Positions 24,508-34,246 of a stretch of DNA of 34,648 nt are shown in pieces. Position 1 is the first letter of the stretch. Each line of letters opens with the position of its first letter. Under the pieces are notes generated by a model that did not search any database, was not told the DNA's origin, and saw only the letters and a program-made list of their open reading frames with translations. A program made the translations under genes and the position numbers. Where the stretch lies: NCBI GenBank assembly GCA_050943615.1, contig JBMNPN010000019.1:1-34648 (forward strand), read 5' to 3'. This stretch comes from CACZQA01 sp050943615. Its GTDB lineage: Bacteria > Actinomycetota > Coriobacteriia > Coriobacteriales > QAMH01.

Positions 24508-24513
24508 AGGATA
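24508..24513 (-). promoter_or_regulatory. -10 element of a leaderless mfd mRNA
   Basis: On the minus strand TATCCT is followed by 6 bases and the mfd ATG. No Shine-Dalgarno sequence is close enough; a -35 is not evident. Confidence 0.4.
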
Positions 24514-24658
24514 GCGCCTGCTCAGCGCGCTCGGCACGACAACCTCGAAACAATCGAGGTCGGGCGCTCTCGCGCTATGTAGTGAGCAGGGAGCAGGGTC
24601 GCTGCGCATTCCAACTACAGCAGCGGGCACTCCGATTTTCGCTTGCATATGCCTTGGT

Positions 24659-24798
24659 TGTCACGTTTAGCAACTTTTGGCTCGATGCTAAAGTACCCGC
24701 ACGGCAAATCTGCGAATTTCTTTCGGTTTGGCACCGATTTGACGTTCCCAGAGCACCCGTGTGCTGAGTTTGCGAGCCAAAAGTTGCTAAACGTGACA
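24659..24798. mobile_element. 140-bp inverted-repeat element, copy 1 (MITE-like)
   Basis: A perfect 26-bp terminal inverted repeat (24659-24684 with 24773-24798) begins TGTCACGTTTAGCAAC and ends GTTGCTAAACGTGACA. The 88-bp interior is about 80% identical to copy 2 at 34015-34154 and contains AAATCTGCGAATTTCTTTCG. There is no transposase and no clear target duplication. It sits between the mfd start and array 2. The flanks (24514-24658 and 24799-24839) hold no gene. Confidence 0.8.
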
Positions 24799-24839
24799 TG
24801 ACCACCGCAATGGAGGCCTGAAAACGCCGCTTCAGCCAA

Positions 24840-25860
24840 GCTCGCTCGGTGCAGAAAGCGCATCGAGTCCTGCCGCGTGGTCGACCACCAGGGCCCTCTC
24901 GATGCATCTCGTGTCGAACACTGCCACGTGGTCGACCACTAGGGTCACTTCGATGCAACCCGCGCCGAGCACTGCCACGTGATCGACCACCAGGGGCACT
25001 TGGGTGCAGAAACCGCATCGAACACCGCCACGTGGGCGAGCAGCTGGCCAGAACCCGCATCGAACCCAGGGACGTGGTCGACCACTAGGGTCACATCGAT
25101 GCAACCCGCGCCGAGCACTGCCACGTGGTCGACCACCAAGGGCGCTTGGGTGCAGATTCCGCATCGAAGCTAATTTCTTGAGCACGCACCAAGACCACTT
25201 CCGCGCAGCATGCACGGAACCCCAGCTCGTGCGCGCACACGTAGGCAGGTTCCGCACGAGAATCCGCGCACGCAAGGGAGTTCAGCGCATTTCGGGGCCG
25301 ATTCTTCGCAGAACTTCTTCTCGTGCGCGCGCACCAAGGCCAGTTCCGCACACCGCACGCCGAAACCTCCTACGTGGTCGACCACCAGCGGTGTTTGGAT
25401 GCAGAAACCGCGTCGAGCACCACCACGTGGGCGAGCAGTCAGCCAGAATTCGCATCGAACCCAAGGATGTGGTCGACCACCAGGGCCCTCTCGATGCAGC
25501 CCGCGCCGAACCCAGCCACGTGGTCGACCACCAAGGCCACTTCGGTGCACCGTGCGCCGAACACTGCCACGTGGTCGACCACCAGCGGTGTTTGGATGCA
25601 GAAACCGCGTCGAGCACCACCACGTGGGCGAGCAGCCAGCCAGAATTCGCATCGAACCCAAGGATGTGGTCGACCACCAGGGACCTCTCGATGCAGCCCG
25701 CGCCGAACCCAGCCACGTGGTCGACCACCAAGGCCACTTCGGTGCAGGTTCCGCACCGAACCCATGGACGTGGGCGAGCAGCCGGCCAGAACCCACATCG
25801 AACCCAGGGACGTGGTCGACCACCTACCGCCTCTCGATGCAACCTACGCCGAGCCTCGCG
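24840..25860. repeat. Palindromic repeat array 2
   Basis: GTGGTCGACCAC is found exactly at 24877, 24928, 25074, 25125, 25374, 25469, 25520, 25571, 25666, 25717 and 25812, plus GTGATCGACCAC at 24979. Half-sites CGTGGGCGAG lie at 25032, 25427, 25624 and 25770. Spacings are 51, 51, 53, 42, 51, then a divergent block (25170-25372) with GTGCGCGCACAC at 25229 and GTGCGCGCGCAC at 25323, then 51, 53, 42, 51, 51, 53, 42, 51, 53 and 42. The divergent block aligns with that of array 1 (about 2245-2440), so both arrays derive from one composite ancestor. Frames do not persist on either strand, so it is treated as noncoding. It lies between uvrA and mfd. Function unknown. Confidence 0.92.
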
Positions 25861-25879
25861 AGAAAATTGTTGCTGCCAC

Positions 25880-25918
25880 AAAAAATAAGGGGCCCCGACG
25901 AAAGGGGATCGTCGGGGC
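25880..25918 (-). terminator. Probable uvrA terminator at array 2 border
   Basis: On the minus strand GCCCCGACG pairs with CGTCGGGGC around a 9-base loop, followed by CCTTATTTTTT. It lies about 215 bp after the uvrA stop. The intervening 25919-26132 has no gene; a GCTTCAGGAAAGCCCCGT segment (26076-26093) resembles the very end of uvrA. Confidence 0.8.
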
Positions 25919-26132
25919 TCAAATGGGAAGGCTAGCAACGGCTCTACACAGGGAGGGGAGGAGTGTTTTTTGGGGAAGGTATTGGGGGGATTCCTTCGCC
26001 GCTGTTGCCTTATGACTGACAAGATAGAGGTGCTTGCTGAATGAATCCTGAAACAGCCTCGAAAGTTTAAGGTTTGCTTCAGGAAAGCCCCGTCTCCCGG
26101 TCGCGCAGGCAACAGGAGGCTCGCGCAAGTAT

Positions 26133-29009
<2,877 letters not shown>

Positions 29010-29030
29010 GTCCGTCTCTCCTGAACTATG

Positions 29031-29044
29031 CGAACGTATGTACG
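29031..29044. promoter_or_regulatory. Candidate LexA (SOS) box of uvrA
   Basis: CGAACGTATGTACG differs at one palindrome position from the Gram-positive/actinobacterial SOS pattern CGAAC-N4-GTTCG. It lies 22 bp upstream of the uvrA start codon, downstream of the predicted promoter, where a bound repressor would block transcription. SOS control of uvrA is well known in other bacteria. Confidence 0.6.
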
Positions 29045-29056
29045 AATCGGGCTTGC

Positions 29057-29084
29057 ACTCTAGCAGATTGGGCGGGGAGAGCAA
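29057..29084 (-). promoter_or_regulatory. Promoter of uvrA
   Basis: On the minus strand TTGCTC (29084-29079), 16-bp spacer, TAGAGT (29062-29057). Confidence 0.45.
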
Positions 29085-29221
29085 GGAAAGCGAAACCGAT
29101 GCGATGCAATTGTTGCCGAAGGGGGCGTGCTGGAGGGACGCGAGCGGTGGGGGTGCGGGTGCGAGGGGAGGAGGGGCCGCGAGTAGCGGATGCGGAGCAC
29201 GCGCGCGTAGGTTTCCCGCAT

Positions 29222-29258
29222 AAAAAACGCGGCCCCGCTCGAAGGAAGCGGGGCCGCG
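29222..29258 (-). terminator. Terminator of the di-Mop gene
   Basis: On the minus strand CGCGGCCCCGCT and AGCGGGGCCGCG form a perfect 12-bp stem with a 7-base loop, followed by TTTTTT. The stretch 29085-29221 between it and uvrA holds nothing further that I can identify. Confidence 0.93.
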
Positions 29259-29306
29259 CAGAACAGGCGCGAGTCGCGACTCTATCGCAGCGTGTGCGCT
29301 GTAAGC

Positions 29307-29732
29307 CTAGTCCTCGACGGCGACGAGCACGTCGGTTGCCTTGATGATGGCGACGGCCGTGCCGCCCTCTTTCAGGCCGAGGCTCTCGATGGCCTCGTTG
29401 GTGATGGAGCCGGAGATGTGGTCGCCCTCGGAGGTCTCGATGGTCACATGGCCGTTGACGGCGCCCTCCTGGACCTTGATGATCTTGCCCTCGATCTGGT
29501 TGCGGGCGGAGATGCCCTCGATCTTGCTGTTGGCGAACATCACGTTCGTGGCCTTGATGACGGCGGTGACTTCCTTGCCCTCCTTCAGGCCGAGGTCCTT
29601 GACGGCCTCCATGGTGATGTCGGCCTTGATGGGGTTGTGGTTGTTGCGGCAGATGACGACCACGGCGTTGACGGCGCCCTCGCGGACGGACTTGACGGTG
29701 CCCTTGAGCTGGTTGCGTGCGGAAATCTTCAT
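29307..29732 (-). CDS. Di-Mop (TOBE) molybdate/tungstate-binding protein
   Basis: A 141-residue protein built of two tandem Mop domains (about residues 1-68 and 72-140). Each begins ISARNQLKG or ISARNQIEG and continues with VREGAVNAVVVI or VQEGAVNGHVTI and a TNEAIESLGLKEG-type segment, the molbindin pattern for storing or sensing oxyanions such as molybdate. The ATG at 29732 has AAGGAG 6 bases upstream; the longer frame to 29840 lacks support. No ABC transporter genes (modABC) are adjacent. The gene is divergent from a HTH/PBP-like regulator, which supports a shared molybdate theme. Its own terminator follows. Confidence 0.9.
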   Translation of the reverse strand: MKISARNQLKGTVKSVREGAVNAVVVICRNNHNPIKADITMEAVKDLGLKEGKEVTAVIKATNVMFANSKIEGISARNQIEGKIIKVQEGAVNGHVTIETSEGDHISGSITNEAIESLGLKEGGTAVAIIKATDVLVAVED

Positions 29733-29844
29733 GGTGAACTCCTTTTCGTTTCTTGTGGATGCGCTGCATCCGTCTTTCTGACAGTTCGAAGTATGGCGGG
29801 CCGCGGGGCTACTGTACCTCGAAATCGCCTGTCTCCACATATCA

Positions 29845-29922
29845 CGTCACGGATCGTCACGGTTCGTACCGATTCATCTGAAACGAGTAGAGCTTTTCGC
29901 GAAAAGAGCTATTCACTAGAAT
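29845..29922. promoter_or_regulatory. Operator-like sites between the di-Mop gene and the regulator
   Basis: CGTCACGG occurs twice, at 29845-29852 and 29855-29862, one helical turn apart. A 14-bp perfect palindrome CTTTTCGCGAAAAG lies at 29893-29906. It overlaps the expected -35 position for TAGAAT (29917-29922), the likely -10 of the regulator gene, so autorepression is plausible. None of these is a known ModE site. Confidence 0.45.
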
Positions 29923-29964
29923 GTTTGCGACTGAGGATATTTTCCGTTGGAGGAGGAGCGAACG

Positions 29965-30891
29965 GTGGCGGCAGATGCCCCCATGAACGCGCAGGAAGTG
30001 GCAGAACTCTTGCGCGTGGGCAAGAACAAGGTCTACGAGCTGGCCAAAAGCGGCGAGCTGGCCTCGTATCGCGTCGGGCGTAAGCTGCGCTTCTCCCCGA
30101 GCGACGTCGATGCCTACCTTGCCCGCAGGCGCTTTGGCGGGGCGCAAGAAGGCGCTGCAGCAGGAGATGCGGACCTGCAGGCGGCTGCTCCGGCGAAGGC
30201 CCTCTGCGTGGCGGGCGATGAGCTTGCGGCGGATGTTCTCGCGAACGCGCTCGCGCGCAGGGGCGTCCCGACAAGCCGCAGCTACGTGGACGGCTACCGC
30301 TCCCTGATCGATCTGTACGCGGGCACCGTTGACGCGGCGATCTGCGCTCTCTTCGACCAGCGGACGAACTCCTACAACGTCCCTTTCGTGCAGCGGCTCG
30401 CGCCTGGAACGTCCGTCATCGTGGCACGGCTGTTCGTGCGCAAGCGCGGCTTTGTCGTGCGTGCGGGAAACCCTAAGCGCATCGCGAGCTGGGGCGCGCT
30501 GCTGCGCGAGGGCGTGCGCATCGCGAACACGCGCAAGGGCAGCAGCTCGCGCGTGCTGCTCGACGAGAAGCTCCTCGCTCTCGAGGCGACGCACGAGATG
30601 GTGGCGGGCTATGGGGATGAGGCAAGCGACGAGATGGCGGTGCTGCGCGTGCTCTCGGGCGATGCCGACGTCTGCGTGGGAACGCCCGCCGACGTGGAGG
30701 GCCAGCGCGGTCTCGAGTTCGTGCCGCTCCAGACCGAGCACGTCGACCTCGTCGTGCGCAAGTCGTCCCGCACGCACGGGCTCATGCCCCTCGTGCGTCG
30801 GCTCTCCGAGAACGCGCGCTTCAAGTCGCGTCTCGAGGGGCTCGAATCCTGCAATGCCGAGATGCTGGGCACGATAGTTTACGAGTGCTGA
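29965..30891 (+). CDS. HTH regulator with PBP-like (molybdate-type) sensor domain
   Basis: A 308-residue predicted transcription factor. The N-terminus has an excisionase/MerR-type helix-turn-helix (MNAQEVAELLRVGKNKVYE, then ASYRVGRKLRFSPSDVDAYL, about residues 7-53). After a linker, residues 78-300 resemble the cytoplasmic PBP-like domain (PF12727/COG1910) related to molybdate-binding proteins, with NPKRIASWGALLREGVRIANTRKGSSSR and GDADVCVGTPADVEGQ pieces. No signal peptide. GTG at 29965 is chosen because GGAGGAG stands 6 bases upstream; an in-frame TTG at 29947 lies within that site. Divergence from the di-Mop gene suggests control of molybdate or tungstate genes. The effector is inferred. 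Confidence 0.82.
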   Translation: MAADAPMNAQEVAELLRVGKNKVYELAKSGELASYRVGRKLRFSPSDVDAYLARRRFGGAQEGAAAGDADLQAAAPAKALCVAGDELAADVLANALARRGVPTSRSYVDGYRSLIDLYAGTVDAAICALFDQRTNSYNVPFVQRLAPGTSVIVARLFVRKRGFVVRAGNPKRIASWGALLREGVRIANTRKGSSSRVLLDEKLLALEATHEMVAGYGDEASDEMAVLRVLSGDADVCVGTPADVEGQRGLEFVPLQTEHVDLVVRKSSRTHGLMPLVRRLSENARFKSRLEGLESCNAEMLGTIVYEC

Positions 30892-30926
30892 TTCCTCGCG
30901 CAGTCTGCGATTCTCGCGCCGTGCGC

Positions 30927-30932
30927 TACAAT
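30927..30932 (+). promoter_or_regulatory. -10 element before glmM
   Basis: TACAAT, 55 bases before the glmM start; no good -35 is visible at 16-18 bp. Confidence 0.4.
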
Positions 30933-30987
30933 ACGGGTCTGTTTGCTTAACACCAGTTTGCAAGAATTTAACTTGATCGGAGAGGAA

Positions 30988-32313
30988 ATGGCCCGACTAT
31001 TCGGAACGGATGGCGTGCGCGGCGTGGCGGGAACCGAGCTCACGCGCGACATGGCCGTCGCTCTGGGGCGCGCTGCAGTCAGGAAGCTCGGCAAGCGCGT
31101 GCTCATCGGACGTGACAGCAGGGTCTCTGGCCCCATGCTCGAAGACGCCCTGGTCGCCGGTATCGCGGCAGAGGGCGGCCAAGCGGTCGTGACCGGCATC
31201 ATCCCCACTCCCGCGGTGGCGCTGCTCACGCGCGAAAGCGACGTCGATTGCGGCATCGTGATCTCCGCGAGCCACAATCCCCCCGAATATAACGGCATCA
31301 AGTTCTTCGATGGGCAGGGCTACAAGCTCCCCGACGAGGTCGAGGACCAGATGCAGGCGATCGTCGAGGAGACGCTGGGGCAGCCGGTGCCCGACCCCGA
31401 CCCCGCCGAGGTGATGGAGGACGCGACCGAGCGCTACGTGGCCCACGCGGTCCAGACGCTCGAGTCGCGCGGCATCAGCCTGTCCGGTCTCAGGATTGCC
31501 CTCGATTGCGCGCACGGCGCTTCGTGCAAGACGACGCCCGCCGCCCTAAAGCAGCTCGGGGCGGAGGTCATCGCCATCAACGACGACCCAGACGGCGCCA
31601 AGATCAACGTCGGCTGTGGCTCGACCCACCTCGAGCAGGTCATCGAGCTGCTCGAGCAGACGGGGGCTGACCTCGCGCTCGCGCATGATGGCGACGCCGA
31701 CCGCCTGCTCGCGGTCGCGCCAAACGGCACGGTCGTCGACGGCGACTACATCCTCGCGATTTGCGCGCGCGACCTCAAGGAACGCGGCCTTCTCGCGCAC
31801 AACCTCGTGGTCGGCACGGTCATGGCCAACCTTGGCTTCCAGCTCGCGATGAAGCGCGAGGGCATCAAGGTGCTCACCACCAAGGTGGGGGACCGCTATG
31901 TGCTCGAGCAGATGCGCGAGCGCGGCGGCGTCATCGGAGGCGAGCAGTCCGGCCACATCATCTTCCTCAACCACAACTCGACCGGCGACGGGCTGGTCAC
32001 GGCGCTGCAGCTGCTGGGCGTCATCGCGTCGAGCGGCAAGCCGATTGAAGAGCTCATGCAGGTCATGGAGAAGTTTCCCCAGGCGCTCATCAACGTGCGC
32101 GTGACGAACAAGTCGCTGTACGCGGCAAACGCCAGCATCGCGAAGGCGCAAGACGAGGCCGTCCGCGAGCTGGGAGACGACGGACGCCTGCTCGTGCGCC
32201 CCAGCGGGACCGAGCCGCTCATCCGCGTGATGGTGGAGTCGCGCAGTCAGGAACATGCCGAAGAGGTCGCAAAGCGCGTCGCGGCCGTTGTCCAATCGGA
32301 GATCGGCGCATAA
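30988..32313 (+). CDS. glmM: Phosphoglucosamine mutase
   Basis: A 441-residue alpha-D-phosphohexomutase turning glucosamine-6-phosphate into glucosamine-1-phosphate for peptidoglycan precursors. It opens with ARLFGTDGVRGVAG; the active-site phosphoserine lies in VISASHNPPEYNGIKFF; the metal loop is AHDGDADRLLAV; the sugar-specificity segment GGEQSGHIIFLNHNSTGDG and the phosphate-binding RPSGTEPLIRVMVE are complete. The open frame starts at 30943, but ATG 30988 has GGAGAGG just upstream and matches the family N-terminus. Length is usual. No clear terminator is seen; a 5-bp GACGC/GCGTC hairpin at about 32361-32380 lacks a T-run. Confidence 0.97.
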   Translation: MARLFGTDGVRGVAGTELTRDMAVALGRAAVRKLGKRVLIGRDSRVSGPMLEDALVAGIAAEGGQAVVTGIIPTPAVALLTRESDVDCGIVISASHNPPEYNGIKFFDGQGYKLPDEVEDQMQAIVEETLGQPVPDPDPAEVMEDATERYVAHAVQTLESRGISLSGLRIALDCAHGASCKTTPAALKQLGAEVIAINDDPDGAKINVGCGSTHLEQVIELLEQTGADLALAHDGDADRLLAVAPNGTVVDGDYILAICARDLKERGLLAHNLVVGTVMANLGFQLAMKREGIKVLTTKVGDRYVLEQMRERGGVIGGEQSGHIIFLNHNSTGDGLVTALQLLGVIASSGKPIEELMQVMEKFPQALINVRVTNKSLYAANASIAKAQDEAVRELGDDGRLLVRPSGTEPLIRVMVESRSQEHAEEVAKRVAAVVQSEIGA

Positions 32314-32437
32314 CTAGGTGCACGGCGGCGTGAATATTTCCCGTCTTCATTTCGCATATCGACGCTATTGAAGAGGCGTCATCGTGCCGTCTCGTTCTTC
32401 CAGCGTGCCGTTCGTGAGGGCGGGGCGATTCTCATCT

Positions 32438-32466
32438 TTGGAACAGATGTGAACTATTTGTATAAT
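32438..32466 (+). promoter_or_regulatory. Strong promoter of the symporter gene
   Basis: TTGGAA (32438-32443), 17-bp spacer, consensus TATAAT (32461-32466). The leader would be about 26 bases, containing CCGGAGGGG before the ATG. Confidence 0.85.
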
Positions 32467-32498
32467 GCGCCGAACGAAAAATTATCCGGAGGGGTTTA

Positions 32499-33896
32499 AT
32501 GACAACAGAATCAAACGCTCCCGCAGAGACGGGCACGAAGCGCGCGTCCTGGTCGGGTAAGTGGGCATTCATCCTCGCGGCTGCCGCATCCGCAGTCGGT
32601 CTGGGGAACATGTGGCGCTTCCCGTATCTGGCGGCAAAGTACGGCGGTGGCACCTTTCTCATCACGTACCTGATTCTCGTGGCGACGTTCGGCGTCTCGC
32701 TGCTCCTGCTCGAGACCGCTCTCGGCCGTTACACGAGGCTTTCCGTTATCGGCGCTTACTCCAAGTTCAGCAGCAAGTACAAGTTCATCGGCGTGCTCGC
32801 GGCCGCCGTGCCGTTCATCATCACGCCGTACTACTGCATCATCGGCGGCTGGGTCACCAAATACACGGTGAGCTATTTGACCGCGGGGCCGGCTGCGCTC
32901 GCCGATGGCGGTGACTTCTTCAGCTCCTTCATCACCAGCAACGTGGGCAGCTACGTCTGGATGCTCGTCTTCATGGTCTGCGTCTTCATCGTCGTCGGCC
33001 TCGGCGTCCAGAAGGGCATCGAGCGTGCCAACCTGATCATGATGCCCGCGCTCATCATCATGGCGCTCTGCATCGGCATCTTCACCCTGACGCTTCCCGG
33101 CGCACTCGAAGGCGCAGCCTATTACCTGGTTCCCGACTTCTCCAAGTTCGATGGAGAGCTGGTCATCAACGCGCTCGGGCAGATGTTCTACAGCCTCTCT
33201 CTGGCCATGGGCATCATGGTGACCTACGGCTCCTACATGCGCCGCAAGGACAGCTTGCCGCAGAGCGTGACCCGCATCGCGGGCTTCGACTTTGGCGTCT
33301 CGTTTTTGGCCGGCCTCATGATCGTGCCGGGCGCGTACGTCGCCATGGGGTCTGCCGAGGCGGTCTCCGCCAAGTCCGGCCCCTCGCTGATGTTCATCAC
33401 GCTGCCGCAGGTCTTCAACTCCATGGACCCGGCGGTTGCCACGGTCATCGGCTTCGTCTTCTTCCTGCTGGTCTTCTTTGCCGCGCTCACGAGTGCCATC
33501 AGCCTGACCGAGGCGCTCGTCTCCATCGTGCAGGACGGCACGGGATACTCGCGCCGCGCCTCGCTGTGGATCGTCATTGCCTGGGTCGTCATTGTCGGCA
33601 TCTTCGTCAACGCCGGCTACAACGTGCTCTCCGGCATCGAGCCCATGGGCGAGGGCACCACGCTGCTCGACTTCTTCGACTTCATCTCCAACTCGGTGCT
33701 CATGCCGATTGTCGCGCTGCTGACCTGCATCTTCGTCGGGTGGCTCATCAAGCCCAAGGTGCTCGTCGACGAGATCAAGCAGTCCAGCCCCTTCAAGGCG
33801 GAGAAGGCCTGGGTCATCATGATCAAGTACATCGCGCCAATTCTGGTCATCCTGATCCTGCTCTCCAATGTGCTCCCGATGATCATGGGGTCATAG
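32499..33896 (+). CDS. Neurotransmitter:sodium symporter family transporter
   Basis: A 465-residue inner-membrane protein of the NSS (SNF) family, which imports amino acids or related amines with sodium. The TM1 signature ASAVGLGNMWRFPYLAAKYGGG begins near residue 27 (read in two parts), and TM6 contains SLSLAMGIMVTYGSY with the unwound-helix pattern. About eleven hydrophobic segments are seen, with TM11 ending in VLPMIMG, a length typical for bacterial members with 11 helices such as the TnaT type. Substrate is not deducible by eye; tryptophan or another neutral amino acid is plausible. It stands alone between a strong promoter and a strong terminator. Confidence 0.93.
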   Translation: MTTESNAPAETGTKRASWSGKWAFILAAAASAVGLGNMWRFPYLAAKYGGGTFLITYLILVATFGVSLLLLETALGRYTRLSVIGAYSKFSSKYKFIGVLAAAVPFIITPYYCIIGGWVTKYTVSYLTAGPAALADGGDFFSSFITSNVGSYVWMLVFMVCVFIVVGLGVQKGIERANLIMMPALIIMALCIGIFTLTLPGALEGAAYYLVPDFSKFDGELVINALGQMFYSLSLAMGIMVTYGSYMRRKDSLPQSVTRIAGFDFGVSFLAGLMIVPGAYVAMGSAEAVSAKSGPSLMFITLPQVFNSMDPAVATVIGFVFFLLVFFAALTSAISLTEALVSIVQDGTGYSRRASLWIVIAWVVIVGIFVNAGYNVLSGIEPMGEGTTLLDFFDFISNSVLMPIVALLTCIFVGWLIKPKVLVDEIKQSSPFKAEKAWVIMIKYIAPILVILILLSNVLPMIMGS

Positions 33897-33922
33897 GGCA
33901 GAAAAACTTGCTCCATGCGACT

Positions 33923-33961
33923 GCGGGCTCGGGCGATTCGCATCGCCCGAGCCCGCTTTTT
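33923..33961 (+). terminator. Terminator of the symporter gene
   Basis: GCGGGCTCGGGCGAT and its complement form a perfect 15-bp stem with a TCGC loop, followed by TTTTT. Confidence 0.95.
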
Positions 33962-34014
33962 GTGCTTTCTGCAATTGAGGAGCGAGTCGTCTCTCGCTTC
34001 TTCGGGAGGCTTGC

Positions 34015-34154
34015 TGTCACGTTCAGCAACTTTTGGCTCGCTGCTAAAGTACCCGCGCGGCAAATCTGCGAATTTCTTTCGGTTTGGCACGTTTTCGACC
34101 TCCCCAGAGCACCCGTGTACTGAATTCGCGAGCCAAAAGTTGCTGAACGTGACA
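34015..34154. mobile_element. 140-bp inverted-repeat element, copy 2 (MITE-like)
   Basis: Same length and organisation as copy 1, with a perfect 26-bp terminal inverted repeat (34015-34040 with 34129-34154) starting TGTCACGTTCAGCAAC. The single base that differs from copy 1 in the arms (T to C at arm position 10) is matched by A to G in the other arm. The interior keeps GCTAAAGTACCCGC, GGCAAATCTGCGAATTTC and CAGAGCACCCGTGT. It lies between the symporter terminator and the convergent LysR gene; no target duplication is visible. Confidence 0.8.
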
Positions 34155-34246
34155 TCCCGTGTCCAGCAGATGCCCTTTCGAGCACGTCGCTACTCTCCAA
34201 TACGGCGCATCCATGCCCTCGCCCACGCCTCGGAGCGCCTCTGCGC

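Noticed and set aside
24840..25860. CRISPR array
   Set aside because: Linkers between dyads are conserved, not unique spacers; unit lengths alternate 51, 53 and 42 bp; no cas genes are present.
33965..34150. Short ORFs in the 140-bp elements (peptides like NFWLAAKVPARQICEFLSVWH)
   Set aside because: The open frame is short, lacks a ribosome-binding site, and is conserved between copies only as far as the DNA itself is; the perfect terminal inverted repeat explains the conservation better.
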